Part shown: positions 30,840 to 40,560 of the stretch, one piece after another | Layout: each line of letters begins with the position of its first letter | How positions within the stretch are numbered: the stretch's first letter is position 1 | NCBI GenBank assembly: GCA_003427395.1 | Contig: BFEA01000413.1 | Location: 919,117 to 960,870 of the forward strand | Length of the DNA stretch: 41,754 bases | Reading direction: 5' to 3' | Source of the DNA: Chara braunii | Lineage: Eukaryota > Streptophyta > Charophyceae > Charales > Characeae | Notes under the pieces: model-generated | Seen by the model: the letters and a program-made list of their open reading frames with translations, nothing else | Databases searched by the model: none | What the model was told of the DNA's origin: nothing | Program-made: the position numbers and the translations under genes

Positions 30840-31440
30840 TCATGAAATGACCTGAAGTGGTTGAAGCTTTTGAAAGGGGTTTCAGGTACCCCCATCCAAA
30901 TGTTTGGATGGGGGTACGAACCCCTTTTAGAAGCTTCAACCACTTCAACAGTTTCAGGTCCNNNNNNNNNNNNNNNNNNNNNNNNNNNNNNNNNNNNNNN
31001 NNNNNNNNNNNNNNNNNNNNNNNNNNNNNNNNNNNNNNNNNNNNNNNNNNNNNNNNNNNNNNNNNNNNNNNNNNNCTTTTGAAAGGGGTTTCAGGTACCC
31101 CCATCCAAATGGTAGGATGGGGGTACCGGAAACCCCTTTCACAAGTTTCAGCCACTTCAGCGGTTTCAGGTCCCCACCTGAAATTATTGAAATGACCTGA
31201 AATGGCTGAAGCTTCTGAAAGGGGTTTCATGTACCCCCATCCAACCATTTGGATGGGGGTACATGAAAACCCTTTTAGAAGCTTTAGCCACTTCAACGGT
31301 TTCAGATCCCCACCTAAAATTCTTGAAATGACCTGAAGTGGCTGAAAAAACAGGCAGAAAAAAAAAAAAACAAAAAAAAAACCCACCTTATCCCCCAAAC
31401 CACCCGAAACTTCTGAAATGACCTGAAGTGTGTTCAAGTC
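30840..31440. repeat. array of long hairpins (about 130-bp units)
   Basis: Each unit is an inverted pair: TGAAGTGGTTGAAGCTTTTG, AAAGGGGTTTCAGGTACCCC and CATCCAAA, then the reverse. Hairpins are centred near 30900, 31110 and 31240, with arms of about 45-50 bp. Further palindromic linkers such as CAGGTCCCCACCTG lie between them. The ORFs here, including ones that run through the gap, are artefacts of the inverted repeats. Confidence 0.85.
30962..31075. other. assembly gap (114 N)
   Basis: Run of N inside the hairpin array. The true length and unit number are therefore unknown. Confidence 0.98.
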
Positions 31441-31585
31441 ATTTCAGCGGTTTTAGACCACTTCAGAATCTTTCATTCTGAAATTTCAGGTGGTCGTTAA
31501 CCACGAGTGTGATGGTTGCATTCAGAAGAGCTGGGCGCCATGACGACGGTCGTTCAGCACAAGTAGTTATCGGGTAGCTGAAAAT

Positions 31586-31978
31586 TTAGGAATGAAAATT
31601 CTGAAGTAAGAGTTTTGGGCAGTTTGAAATCCTGAATGATCCTGAAGTGGTGAAAGGTCCGAAGACCCTTAAAACCATCTGTTTAAGCAGGCTGCATCCT
31701 AAAAGGTCCGAAGACCCTGAAAACCACCTGTTTAGGTAGGCTGCATCCTGAAGTGGTGAAGGGTGTCCTGAAGTGGTGATGAAAAATACAACTGTTGTTA
31801 ACCTTCTCTCTCGTTCGGGAAGGGAAAGTTTCGAGAGCAGTTGTTTCGCCAGTTTCTTGGGGTGTGGACTCACTCCATCGATTGCTGCTTCATCCCGCAT
31901 GGGTTGTTTCTTGGCTTGTGGTTCCTTGTCCATTGACATTGTCATCATGAACTCTTCGTCATCCATATTGGATTCCAT
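31586..31978 (-). pseudogene. possible gene fragment, unidentified
   Basis: The first 65 codons from 31978 look protein-like and acidic, then basic: MESNMDDEEFMMTMSMDKEP, then KKLAKQLLSKLSLPERERRL. The rest runs into the repeat at 31656-31752. Upstream, in another frame, 31990-32160 reads MAKRKSNRQLDTERMWRLEH. Farther up, antisense of 32200-32290 has the similar NMDDNNVVMMTTTTDKQQ. An acidic MDDE-type start is common in PIF/Harbinger-derived proteins, but that is a weak hint. I do not assign a function. Confidence 0.25.
31656..31752. repeat. tandem duplication, about 48 bp x 2
   Basis: AAAGGTCCGAAGACCCTTAA through TTTAAGCAGGCTGCATCCT is followed directly by a second copy ending TTTAGGTAGGCTGCATCCT. 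CCTGAAGTGGTGAA words flank both and echo the array at 30840-31440. Confidence 0.85.
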
Positions 31979-32630
31979 GTGGCCATGCTAATGATAGCGA
32001 GTTTTGCCAGCCTCGTTTGGAAAGGACTGCACGCGAGAGCGTGCTCCAATCTCCACATCCGCTCAGTGTCCAGTTGGCGGTTGCTCTTTCTTTTTGCCAT
32101 TGCCATGCCTGCCCATCGTGCCTTCATCATTGCTGCCCCCCAACCGTTGTCATCATCCACGAAGCAAGCAGTATTGGAAGATAGGAAAATTACAATTGTG
32201 GGCTTTGATAGGCTGTTGTTTGTCTGTCGTCGTTGTCATCATCACGACATTGTTGTCATCCATATTCTTGTTGTGCGTTGTTCCCCTCATGTGCTTGTAG
32301 TGGGCGGTGCAAAGATTGCAACGGTGCAGGCAGGCGAGCCGCTTTTGCTACTCAACGTCAAAGTGGATGACGACGAGTACCTGCCTTTTAGGGATGTCAC
32401 GGGGGGGGGCACGCACACAACTTTCTCCCACACATGCTGCTGCCGAAAACAATGATCCAGAGTTCGTTGTCCTCACCACACCTTCCTCTTCGTTTACTGG
32501 CTATGGCAACCTTTCGTCACAAATTAGTAGGATGTCTCAATTTCTGGTTGTCCAGGTCTCCGGTCCTGAGGGCGCAAGGGGACACACTCTGATGAGGCCC
32601 TCCACGAGAAAGGAAAAAAATAAAATAAAA

Positions 32631-32631
<1 letters not shown>
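31979..32631. other. stretch with overlapping ORFs, no gene called
   Basis: A 158-codon open frame on the + strand (31979-32455) and others overlap it. Their residue content (runs of V, I, H and C) does not look like a conserved protein. The minus strand has fragments noted with 31586-31978. Confidence 0.3.

Positions 32632-32682
<51 letters not shown>
32632..32682. repeat. (TA)n microsatellite
   Basis: Perfect TA alternation. It causes the I/Y-repeat ORFs on both strands. Confidence 0.95.
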
Positions 32683-32685
<3 letters not shown>

Positions 32686-33642
32686 CTTTTGAGTTCAGAT
32701 GCCATAAGTTTCGACGACCCCTTTTCGACGCCAAGGGGACCGCTGAACGATGAGCCACTCCAGCAATTCACTACGATACATTCCACACAGTCACGGATAA
32801 CCGCACACTGACATGTCCCGCTCCAAGAACAGAGGAAGGCCATGCACCACACCCTCCTCCCAACTTTCCTTTTCGGGGGGGGGAAGCCTCCAAGTTTTCC
32901 TTTTTAGGTACTATGTTTTACCGTTTTCAGTGCCTGTTTTCACTGTCGCGAAGGGGTCCCACGGAAACTCACGAAAGTTTTTCCAAACTCGGTAGGCCGT
33001 GTTTTATGGGCAAGTGGAACCTATTTTCCCGAGCGCTGAGCAGTGGGCCCCACCCCTTAGGCCTGGACCCCACAGGACAAAATATCGAACACGTTCGCCA
33101 TGCTACATTTCCTATAGGACTATACACATGATCTTTTGAGACAATAAAAAAACAACATATTTCGATTCCTTAATAAACGGTACTTCGCTTGATAGTTTTT
33201 TTTTGGGAAAAACGTGTTTTTTTCCTTGATACTTCCAGTGGTTCAGGAAAACCCTGAACCTCTTAACATTACACTACTAAATCCCCAATCCATAGCCTAT
33301 TGTGCGGTAACAGTGCCAATATCTACAAGTCATTGTTTCCAAATACGATTGTTTGTTAACATTTCTTCTACTTCGTCTATACGATAAGCAAATTGCTGTG
33401 AAAATATTAAAAAAAAATATTTTTATTGAAGTTATTTTACTTCACGTAGAATCTTGCTACTAAGCGAAACCTAAATACTGTACCTTCAGAATCTTCAATA
33501 AATTTTGTTTAAACTGAACATTTTGTTTTTTAGCTTTTCATAAATCCTACGTTCGACTCCCAAAAAAACTAATAAGCCTAAATTTGGGGTCCTCTGGAAA
33601 GCGCAAAAACACGCCCGAGTACCCTGGGCGTTAGACCCTCCG
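32683..33642. other. no recognisable gene
   Basis: Mixed composition, becoming AT-rich after 33130. Nothing matched the repeats described here. Confidence 0.4.
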
Positions 33643-34517
33643 AGTGTTACGCCTATCTCCTGGCCGGGCAGGACTGGCTGGACTTCATAATCTTCATACC
33701 AAGTTCATAGCTAAAAAGCATATTTGGCTAGCGGATCTTTCCAACGTGATCCGAAAATTGCCTCAAATTTTAGGATTTAAGCTAGGTTGTTTGGCTGGAC
33801 GTCCGGAACCCTTGGGTTGTCCGACCGGATGTCTGGTCGGACGTTGGACGGTCTCGGACCGGACAAGGGTTGTCCGACCTAGCGAAAAAAAAAAAAAAAA
33901 AAAAAAGTTTTTTTTTTTGAAACAAGTCATGTGGCTTCTACCTTGCATAAGGTGTATGCCACAAAACTTTTGGCTCATTTGAGCTAGTAGAAAAAAAGAT
34001 AAAAATCTTCAAAGTTTCTAATCCCCACCTATACCCCTCCTATCCCCACCAAAACCCCTAGTACCCCCCCTCCCACCCCAAATAGCACCCTATCACCAAA
34101 TGCTCAGAAAATTCTGAAATTTTTTATGGGGGGTCTCTATGGCATGCACAACACTGTCATAATTTTATTTTATTTTTTTATTTTTTTATATATTTTTTTA
34201 TGCCAAAACGTGGTTGTCCGGGATCCCCTACCGGACGGTTGGGGGAGACGTCCGACCGAGACGTCCGACCATCGGACGACTGGTAACCTAGGATTTAAGA
34301 TCATTCGTAAAGATTCAATATGCCCTCGGGTCACATTGGAGAAACCCGCTACCCAAATGTACTTTTCTGTGACCCTTTTGTCAGCAGCTCGCTGGCCAGC
34401 AGGAGGACCTTTTTGGGACCACCTCCAGAGGTGGTCACAAGTTACGTTTTCAATTTTTTCTTTCTCTATGAGGTATTTCAAGAAATTTGTACATGACCAA
34501 AACAACCGTTAGTGTTA
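33643..34517. mobile_element. degenerate fold-back element with GTCCGACC-rich core
   Basis: Arms at about 33703-33800 and 34268-34380 are imperfect inverses. For example, ATATTTGGCTAGCGGATCTT faces the reverse of GAAACCCGCTACCCAAATGT, and TTAGGATTTAAGCTAGGTT faces the reverse of AACCTAGGATTTAAGATC. Between them GTCCGACC or TCGGACG-type words recur at 33800-33885 and 34215-34278. The right arm continues into repeat R copy 2. Ends are uncertain. Confidence 0.5.
34327..34517. repeat. repeat R, copy 2
   Basis: Matches 26930-27121. Contains a perfect hairpin GACCACCTC-CA-GAGGTGGTC (about 34420-34439). Confidence 0.8.
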
Positions 34518-34554
34518 GTTGACATTAGGGAATATATCTAAGCTACTAGAGAGG

Positions 34555-34636
34555 CCCGGGGTTTATTCTAAATTCGGTGAGGAATTTCAATGTGACCCTA
34601 AGGCAAAAGTTGTTCAGTTTATTTTTCTGCATCACA
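34555..34636. repeat. repeat S, left half, split by the retroelement
   Basis: TCTAAATTCGGTGAGG, then ATGTGACCCTAAGGCAAA and GTTCAGTTTATTTTTCTGCA, matches 40350-40430 and, less well, 41665-41735. The other half of this copy resumes at 40081 after the Penelope-like element. Confidence 0.8.
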
Positions 34637-35238
34637 TAGGAGTAATAGACTGTACATAAAGCACAGTTGACAACAATCTGGTCAAAGCTAATACACAACT
34701 GTAGATTCATCAAAAGCCACCGCTGATATAAAACAGCCACGTTAACCGGTATTGGGTAAACTGTGGTGGTCGAAAAGGTTAGCGATGGTGTTGAAGATTA
34801 ATGGACGAAGCGGTCATGACCATCCACCACCCCAACTTCTCACCATAAAGTTTCTCTCCCTCGGTCATGCCGACGCCGCTATGACGAAAGAGGATTACCA
34901 CACTAATCGCTACACTATTTAAGGAAAGTCAACAAGTATCAGACTTTCGAAAAACAAAAATTGCGTAGACAAACTGTACGCCAGCCGCGCAGGATCGAAA
35001 CCATCATGGGAAATCGTCCTGGGCGGTGGCATTTGGAAACGTCCAGAAAAGGCGGGCCCAACATTTTGTATCCTACACCCAAGCTGGTAAGATACAGGAC
35101 CTGACCAAGGTACTGCGTATTCGAATATCCAAAGTACGACTCCTGAATACATTGCTCGGACAAAACAAAGCAAAACAAAGACCAAAACCAACAAAAACGC
35201 GGACAAACCTGGTCTAAGTACACTACCGGAAACAAAAG
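34637..35238 (-). repeat. 3' pseudo-LTR of the Penelope-like element
   Basis: About 600 bp in direct orientation to 39479-40081 (both start ATAGGAGTAATAGACTGTAC and end CCGGAAACAAAAG), without length difference and about nine in ten bases equal by eye. A chance ORF in it (34939-35235, minus) is shared by both copies. Just inside the element, forms of ACAAAAGGACAAACCTGGTC recur near 35204, 35232 and 35310. Confidence 0.9.
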
Positions 35239-35379
35239 GACAAACCTGGTCCAAATTCAATACTCTATTCTAACTGATCTGTCAGAACACAGTCCCCCGT
35301 ATACTTGATACAAAAGGACAATCCTGGTCCCAATTTCACTTAAGGCCACAAGTAGAGTCTGTTCAATGCTCGTTTGCAA

Positions 35380-38181
35380 ACAAGAATGCCATCAATCTCC
35401 AAACGACACTCTTATCCCGACTAAAATTTTCCAAGGCACGTCTAAACCACTTCCCTGGATATTGATCTATCCTTAATTCCGCTCTCAGTAGAAGAACGGA
35501 TTCGAAAACTTTGAAGCTCATGCAGGAGTTCTGATCAATATGGTACAAAGCGCTGATGTTTTTCTCTTTTGCTTGACCACGAATGAAAGTTATGAAACGT
35601 TCAAAATGGCAACTTCACTCCTTCCTTTAACTACTGTTCATTCTTAGGAATTTGCACAGTATCAAGGAAGGGAAATCTTTGTCGAATCCTCAGTCTGCAA
35701 CCCAAGAATGTCCAACTCTCTCTTCCCTCATCGGTTTGTTTGAGGGTCAGTGCTTTGTCGTAACACTTTTCAAACAATGTCAGTGTCTTCCGAGCTTTCG
35801 CCTGATCCCCAACAATGTTTGGGTTGTAGGCAGCAAACAGGGACACATCATTTACAAATCTCGGACCCCCGAGTGCTCGTTTCTGACTACCCAATGAGAT
35901 AAGAAAATCCCATTCGCTCTTTTGCAATTATGAGAACGGGGGGCTCGAACTCTTCCCCATTGGTATGCCTATCACTTTCTGAAGCAAAATCCCACAGGCT
36001 TTGGTAAGGCAAAACTCCAGTTCAAATACTACAAAGGAAACAATGTACTTAAAGGAAATAAACACAAAACCATCAATATGCCGACACTTACTTAGTCTAG
36101 CTTTCTTACCTCTCTTTTGCACAAAGTTCCCATCAAACCCTTTCTCTGAAAACCACCAAACCACCCACTCAATTGCTGACTTGATCGTTGCGTGAGGAAG
36201 ACGACTAAACATATCCTTGATATCATAGGATGCTCCCAAAATTTCAACGTCTTTTCTGCATTTCCCTAATCTGTTATTCAACTGTCTCAATCTATTTTTC
36301 ATACTAGACACCGACCTCAGGTTAAGGGACCCGGATTCAGGTAGAGAAAACAGAAGTCCATTGATTCATTTTGCCATTCTCTTGCATGCCCTAACGGTCG
36401 GTTCACTGAAAGTGGGGCAGATTGGCCGATACTTCTCAGTACCTTTGTGTTTTGGTAGTGCATAAGCACTACCCACATTGCCCTTACTGTCCCACTTTTT
36501 GTGAGTGGTTAACCCTCTCCTCTCGTACTCAGATTTTGCCAATGGGAGCGTTTGTCTTTCATCCGAAAGACACAAATGATAACCGTTGCTCAACAGGAAT
36601 GTCTCCTCCATACCCTTGTGGTACACTTGTGGGCACAGAACCAACATGTCTCCAAGATCACGATCTAACGGCACCCGTACCAAACCCTCCAATTCATCTC
36701 TCAGTGACGACACCTCCTCCATCCCATTCTCGGACCACTGTTCCTTGCTTGGTACAAAAGAGTGCCTCACATCTTCATTGTTGCAGTGGAGCTCTTCCAT
36801 GGTAAGTTTCATCTTCCCTTCCCAGGAACAAAAAACCTCCGTCAATTTGTCCCTCAAAATTCTATCCCTGTGACCTTCCTCAACTCTTGGTATGTTCTTT
36901 GCATTCTTTACGATCGTTGGGGCCTCCGCCAACTGGCTTAGTCGGAAATGCACGTGTCCATCCTTCTTAGGGTAGGGCATACCCTAAGAAGGATTTTTCC
37001 TCCAAACAACACGTGTCCGACGCTTTACCATTTCCTTCCAAGAACTCTCGATACCTTGACTGTTAACCTTCCTTGTTACAACTCTCATCAGAGTCATCGC
37101 CTCACTCTTCTTGATTTTGTCATCGTACCGAGTTTTTACAATAATCCTCGTTTTCACGTTAATGCCAAATTTATTTCGAACAGCTCTTGAGATCATACAT
37201 CTTGCCTGCGATCTACTCCGTTTAGACGTAAATGTCTTAACTGCACTATAATACCTGATCAGTTCCGTCATTTCTTTCACGTACAGTTTTTTTTGCTTCC
37301 GTCTGTTCCTTAACATCATCACCATATCCTCTTTGAGCGTCAGCAACGCTGGGGAGGCCTCAGCGACTTTACGAAGTATGACGGCCCCCTCAGTTTCCAA
37401 TAGGTTCTTGCACCGTCTGAGTGGTCTGGTTCTACATTGATATTTGACCCGAGTCTCACCGAAGAGCATTCTAACAAGTTTCCATCCATCCGACCACACC
37501 CTCCCTCCATTGCTCCAAATCTTGATATCGCCCTTTCTTTTTGTTAGACTACGGAGCAATTTAGCGATTCGTACCGTACTCCTCTCGGTCCCATCAACCT
37601 GCAGTTCTAGTAGTCTTCTCTTTGTCACATCACCTGTCCATTTCCGCCTTTCCTTCTTCCCCGGTCGTTGCTTCAAATTCTTAGTTACTCGTCTGGATCT
37701 AACGGATCTAACGTTCAGCGACGGTGACCAGTATCTAATTAGCGGAGTTTCAACAACCTCCAATTTTTTCCTATCCGTGTGTGAATAGCGGAAGAGCGAC
37801 GTATGTGTGTGCCCCCACCTTACCTAGCCAATTATACACGGTCCTAACACATTTATTTCTTCCACGTCCTTGTCGAAAGTGCTCCCGCCATCGTACCCAC
37901 AGATCACTTTCGGTCAGACCAATGTACACTTGCTTATGCCACAGAGAAATCAACACATACACACAGTTCTTAGGTTCTACTAGATCAAAAGTCCCTCTAT
38001 CCACCTCGTCATTCCAGTAGTTCACGAATTTATCCCCCCATTTTACCTGTCCAGTCAAAATCAAACCAATTACTACCGCTTTAAACCTCCTCTCGTCATC
38101 CTTGTCCTTACCAAGATGAAGCTGACGTAGGTTACTAAGTTCTTTTGCCCGTGCCAAAAGGTCCTCGCAACGACAAGCTCC
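35380..38181 (-). pseudogene. ORF2: GIY-YIG nuclease plus reverse transcriptase, broken
   Basis: GIY-YIG core: NCVYVLI (37968-37948), VYIGLT (37929-37912) and VRWREH, with the catalytic Arg near 37893. After a frameshift at about 37775-37793 comes the likely catalytic Glu in EVVETPLIRYW. A Lys/Arg-rich linker spans about 37700-37000. The RT has KYRPI (near 36420), motif A SYDIKDMFSRLPH (Asp at 36224-36222), motif B GIPMGKSSSPP (about 35969-35937) and motif C FVNDVSLF in place of the usual Y/FVDD (Asn codon at 35852-35850). A thumb-like tail HNFHSWSSKREKHQ continues to about 35400. In-frame stops lie at 36984-36986, 36366-36368, 35928-35930 and 35631. The upstream part shares the frame of ORF1. 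Role in the family: nicking the target and priming cDNA synthesis. I could not find the CxC motif reported for the EN-RT linker of relatives. Confidence 0.85.
36960..36994. repeat. perfect 15-bp inverted repeat at the linker/RT junction
   Basis: ATCCTTCTTAGGGTA - 5 nt - TACCCTAAGAAGGAT. On the minus strand it holds the in-frame TAG (36984-36986). The RT-side arm encodes YPKKD. Confidence 0.9.
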
Positions 38182-39360
38182 TCACTCAGAGTCATCCTCA
38201 CCGAAAGATTGGTCGGACTCCGAAGTATCCGGTTTCCTTTCTTCCTTGATCGCTACTCCGTTACTGGATCTTGTAGTAACATGCAGTGTTGTTGGCAACA
38301 GAATGTTAGATAGATCGTATGCCGCGGCCGACCTGTGAATCACCAGCCTTTTGATAGTGAGCTCACGATTCCCATATGCCACCTTCTCACGGCGACAAGC
38401 TTCCTTCCACTCGTCAATGGTAAGCGTGTCGTAAAATTCTTGACAGTCCAGTTCGAACTTTTCTTTCCCACCTGGCCCGCATGCTGCCATGATATGCTTC
38501 AGAGATAAGTCTATCTTCGAAGACATGCTAGATGTCACAATATCCTTCATCAGATCACCTCTCATCGATTCGATGCGCGTCTTTACCTCCTCAAAAATTC
38601 TCGTGCTCGTTCTGTTTTCCGGAGTAGTCATTGGTGGACTATTCCCAATACGTACATCCGGACCCCGTTTCCTCTTCTCCATCAATTCCAACTTCGCACC
38701 CTACCTACGAAGAGCCATCAACTCTTCGTCTTCGGGCTCTTCCTTCCCGATTGTTCGTTGTGCAATCCATCTTCGAAACGGCTCTTTCTCATCGTTCGTT
38801 GTCTCAACCCGACTCGCCATCTTCACTTGTCTTTTTCCTTTGACTTCGTAGCGTTCCTCGTCTTCTTCTTTGTCTGTCCTCATCTCACTTCGAATTATTC
38901 TCATTAATCTAGCATCTCTCTATTCTTCCATTCTAAGCCTTTGTTCTTCCCTCGCTGCTCTTCTTGCTTCTTTTTTGCGTCGTGCCTCCTCTTCTGCCCT
39001 CCGTCTCTCCGACTCCTTTTCTCATTCGATCCTCTCACGTCGTTCCTCCGCCATGTGTACAAAATACTCCCGCATAAGAGCATCTGTATTCTCCCCACTT
39101 CTCTCGCTTCCGCTGTTTGCAGAGAGGTTTCGAAGAAAGTTCACAATTTTAGTTCCAGTAATAGTTGTTTTCCCTGTTCGTGTTTGAGTTGTCGGTGGTG
39201 CCTAAGGGACAAACGGTCTTCCTTGTGCCCTTGCTCCCCAAAATTTTGCACAGTCACGAATGAAATGTCCACCTTCTCCGCACTTATAACACCTCCGTTC
39301 ATCTGGTGGGGGCGCCCAACCCCCTTCATTTCCACGTCTTGATTCTCCTTCGTCGCTCAT
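38182..39360 (-). pseudogene. ORF1: Gag-like protein with zinc knuckle, broken
   Basis: I start at the ATG 39360 (MSDEGESRRGNEGGW); an earlier ATG in frame at 39384 is possible. One frame of about 393 codons holds a CX2CX4HX4C knuckle (C24, C27, H32, C37) and a charged coiled coil at about residues 103-150 (EKESERRRAEEEARRKKEAR). It then has KRKRGPDV and IGNSPPM (from about residue 228), and a SAP-like helix pair (FYDTLTIDEWKEACRREKVAY, about 309-330). The tail is acidic (SFGEDDSE) and ends in TGA at 38182-38184. In-frame stops at 39202-39204, 39022-39024, 38920-38922 and 38701-38703 break it; reading through each keeps the pattern. Knuckle plus coiled coil suggests RNA binding and particle assembly. 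ORF2 follows in the same frame. Confidence 0.75.
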
Positions 39361-39478
39361 CTTGAAATCCACTTTTGTAATCAACTTCTTCGAAAATTGT
39401 TCTTCGTAGTTACTTCTTATGACGCTAGGCCGCCACCTTCACTGGGTACAATCGCCCAATGGGTTATGCCTCTTGATA

Positions 39479-40080
39479 ATAGGAGTAATAGACTGTACGC
39501 AAAGCACAGTGGACAACAACCTGGTCAAAGCCAATACACAGTTGTAGATTCATCAAAAGCAACCGCTCATATAAGACAACCACGTTAACCAGTATTGGGT
39601 CAACTGTGGTGGTCGAAAAGGTTAGTGATGGCGCTGAAGATTGATGAAAGAAGCGGTCATGACCATCCACCACCCCAACTTCTCATTATAAAGCTTCTCT
39701 CCCTCGGTCATGTCGATGCCGCTACGGTGAACGAGGATTACCACACTAATCGCTACACTATTTAAGGAAAGTCAACAAGTATTAGACTTCCGAAAAACAA
39801 AAATTGCGTAAACAAACTGTACGCCAGCCGCGCAGGATCGAAACCATCATGGGGAATCGTCCTGGGCCGTGGCATTTGGAAATGTCAAGAAAAGGCGGGC
39901 CCAACATTCTATATCCTGCCGCCAAGCTGGTAAGATACAGGACCTGACCAAGGTACTGCGTATTCAAATATCCAAAGTACGGCTCCCGAATACATTGCTC
40001 AGACAAAACAAAGCAAAACAAAGACCAAAACCAACAGAAAAGCGGACAAACCTGGTCTAAGTAAACTACCGGAAACAAAA
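39479..40080 (-). repeat. 5' pseudo-LTR of the Penelope-like element
   Basis: Partner of 34637-35238. ORF1 starts about 120 bp downstream of it on the minus strand. Confidence 0.9.
39685..39693 (-). promoter_or_regulatory. possible TATA-like box in the 5' pseudo-LTR
   Basis: The minus strand reads CTTTATAAT about 330 bases upstream of the ORF1 ATG. The other pseudo-LTR has CTTTATGGT at the same place, so the motif is not conserved between copies. Confidence 0.2.
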
Positions 40081-40221
40081 GCATCACAAAGTTGTTTTTC
40101 GGATGTTTTTAAATTTTCCATTTTTTTTTATTTTTTTTTTCTGGGACCTTCCCTGGTCCTTACACGGGCTGGCCACCTGGGACCCGGACGCCCCGGCGGG
40201 TAGCCTAGGAATATATAATAT

Positions 40222-40258
<37 letters not shown>

Positions 40259-40560
40259 TAGGCTCCCAGAGTGGCCCAGGTTCAGTTGTCCGGCCAAGCC
40301 AAGAAAAAATAAAATAAAAATAAAATATTTTTTAATCAATTTTTATTCTAAAATTGGTGATGAATTATGATGTGACCCTTAAGCAAACGTTATTCAGTTT
40401 ATTTTTCTGCATAGCATAGTTCATTTTCAGATTTTTTATTTTTTTTTCTGGCTGGGACCTTCCCTCGTTCTTGCAGGGCCGGGCCGCTTGAGAAAATAGT
40501 GTGACCCGCGCGGCCCGGCTAATAGCCTATTATATATAAATATATATCCATAATATTCAT
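40081..40560. repeat. repeat S, right half plus a second tandem unit
   Basis: The unit with TTTTTTCTGGGACCTTCCCT, then a GC-rich block and a TA-rich block, occurs at 40081-40345 and again at 40350-40560. The second has GGGCCGGGCCGC and CGCGCGGCCCGGC. The second unit is uninterrupted and shows the arrangement before the retroelement inserted. Confidence 0.75.
40203..40264. repeat. palindrome around a (TA)n loop
   Basis: AGCCTAGGA (40203-40211) and TCCTAGGCT (40256-40264) flank an AT-only tract with (TA)n at about 40227-40256. It would form a cruciform or hairpin. Confidence 0.85.

Larger units (their letters stand above)
34637..40080 (-). mobile_element. Penelope-like retroelement with N-terminal GIY-YIG
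   Basis: A 5.4-kb element read on the minus strand. In order it has a 5' pseudo-LTR, a Gag-like ORF with a CCHC knuckle and coiled coil, a GIY-YIG nuclease, a long basic linker, a reverse transcriptase and a 3' pseudo-LTR. It is flanked by GCATCACA (34629-34636 and 40081-40088), an 8-bp target duplication, or 11 bp with one mismatch. The halves of repeat S on either side join into a sequence like the intact S unit at 40350-40500. Known of the family: PLE RTs are related to telomerase. EN-first elements (Chlamys and Naiad groups) are reported from green algae, spike mosses, slime molds and invertebrates. This copy is dead, with in-frame stops, one frameshift and a mutated catalytic Asp. Group placement within PLEs is inference. 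Confidence 0.85.

Noticed and set aside
30799-31437. 212-codon ORF through the hairpin array
   Set aside because: It reads through 114 N and through inverted repeats; both strands are open for the same reason.
31979-32455. 158-codon plus-strand ORF as a membrane protein
   Set aside because: The hydrophobic runs come from TTGTTGTC-type repeats. There is no conserved motif, and competing frames are open on both strands.
34939-35235. 98-codon ORF in the pseudo-LTR, also present at 39782-40087
   Set aside because: Its conservation follows from pseudo-LTR duplication. No domain is recognisable and it lies outside the element's coding order.
34637-35238. Hammerhead ribozyme in the pseudo-LTR
   Set aside because: I looked for CTGATGA...GAAA-type cores on both strands and found none. 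EN-first PLEs are reported to lack canonical hammerheads.
36422-36805. 127-codon plus-strand ORF (and others over 35600-39342)
   Set aside because: These are shadows of the minus-strand Penelope-like coding region.
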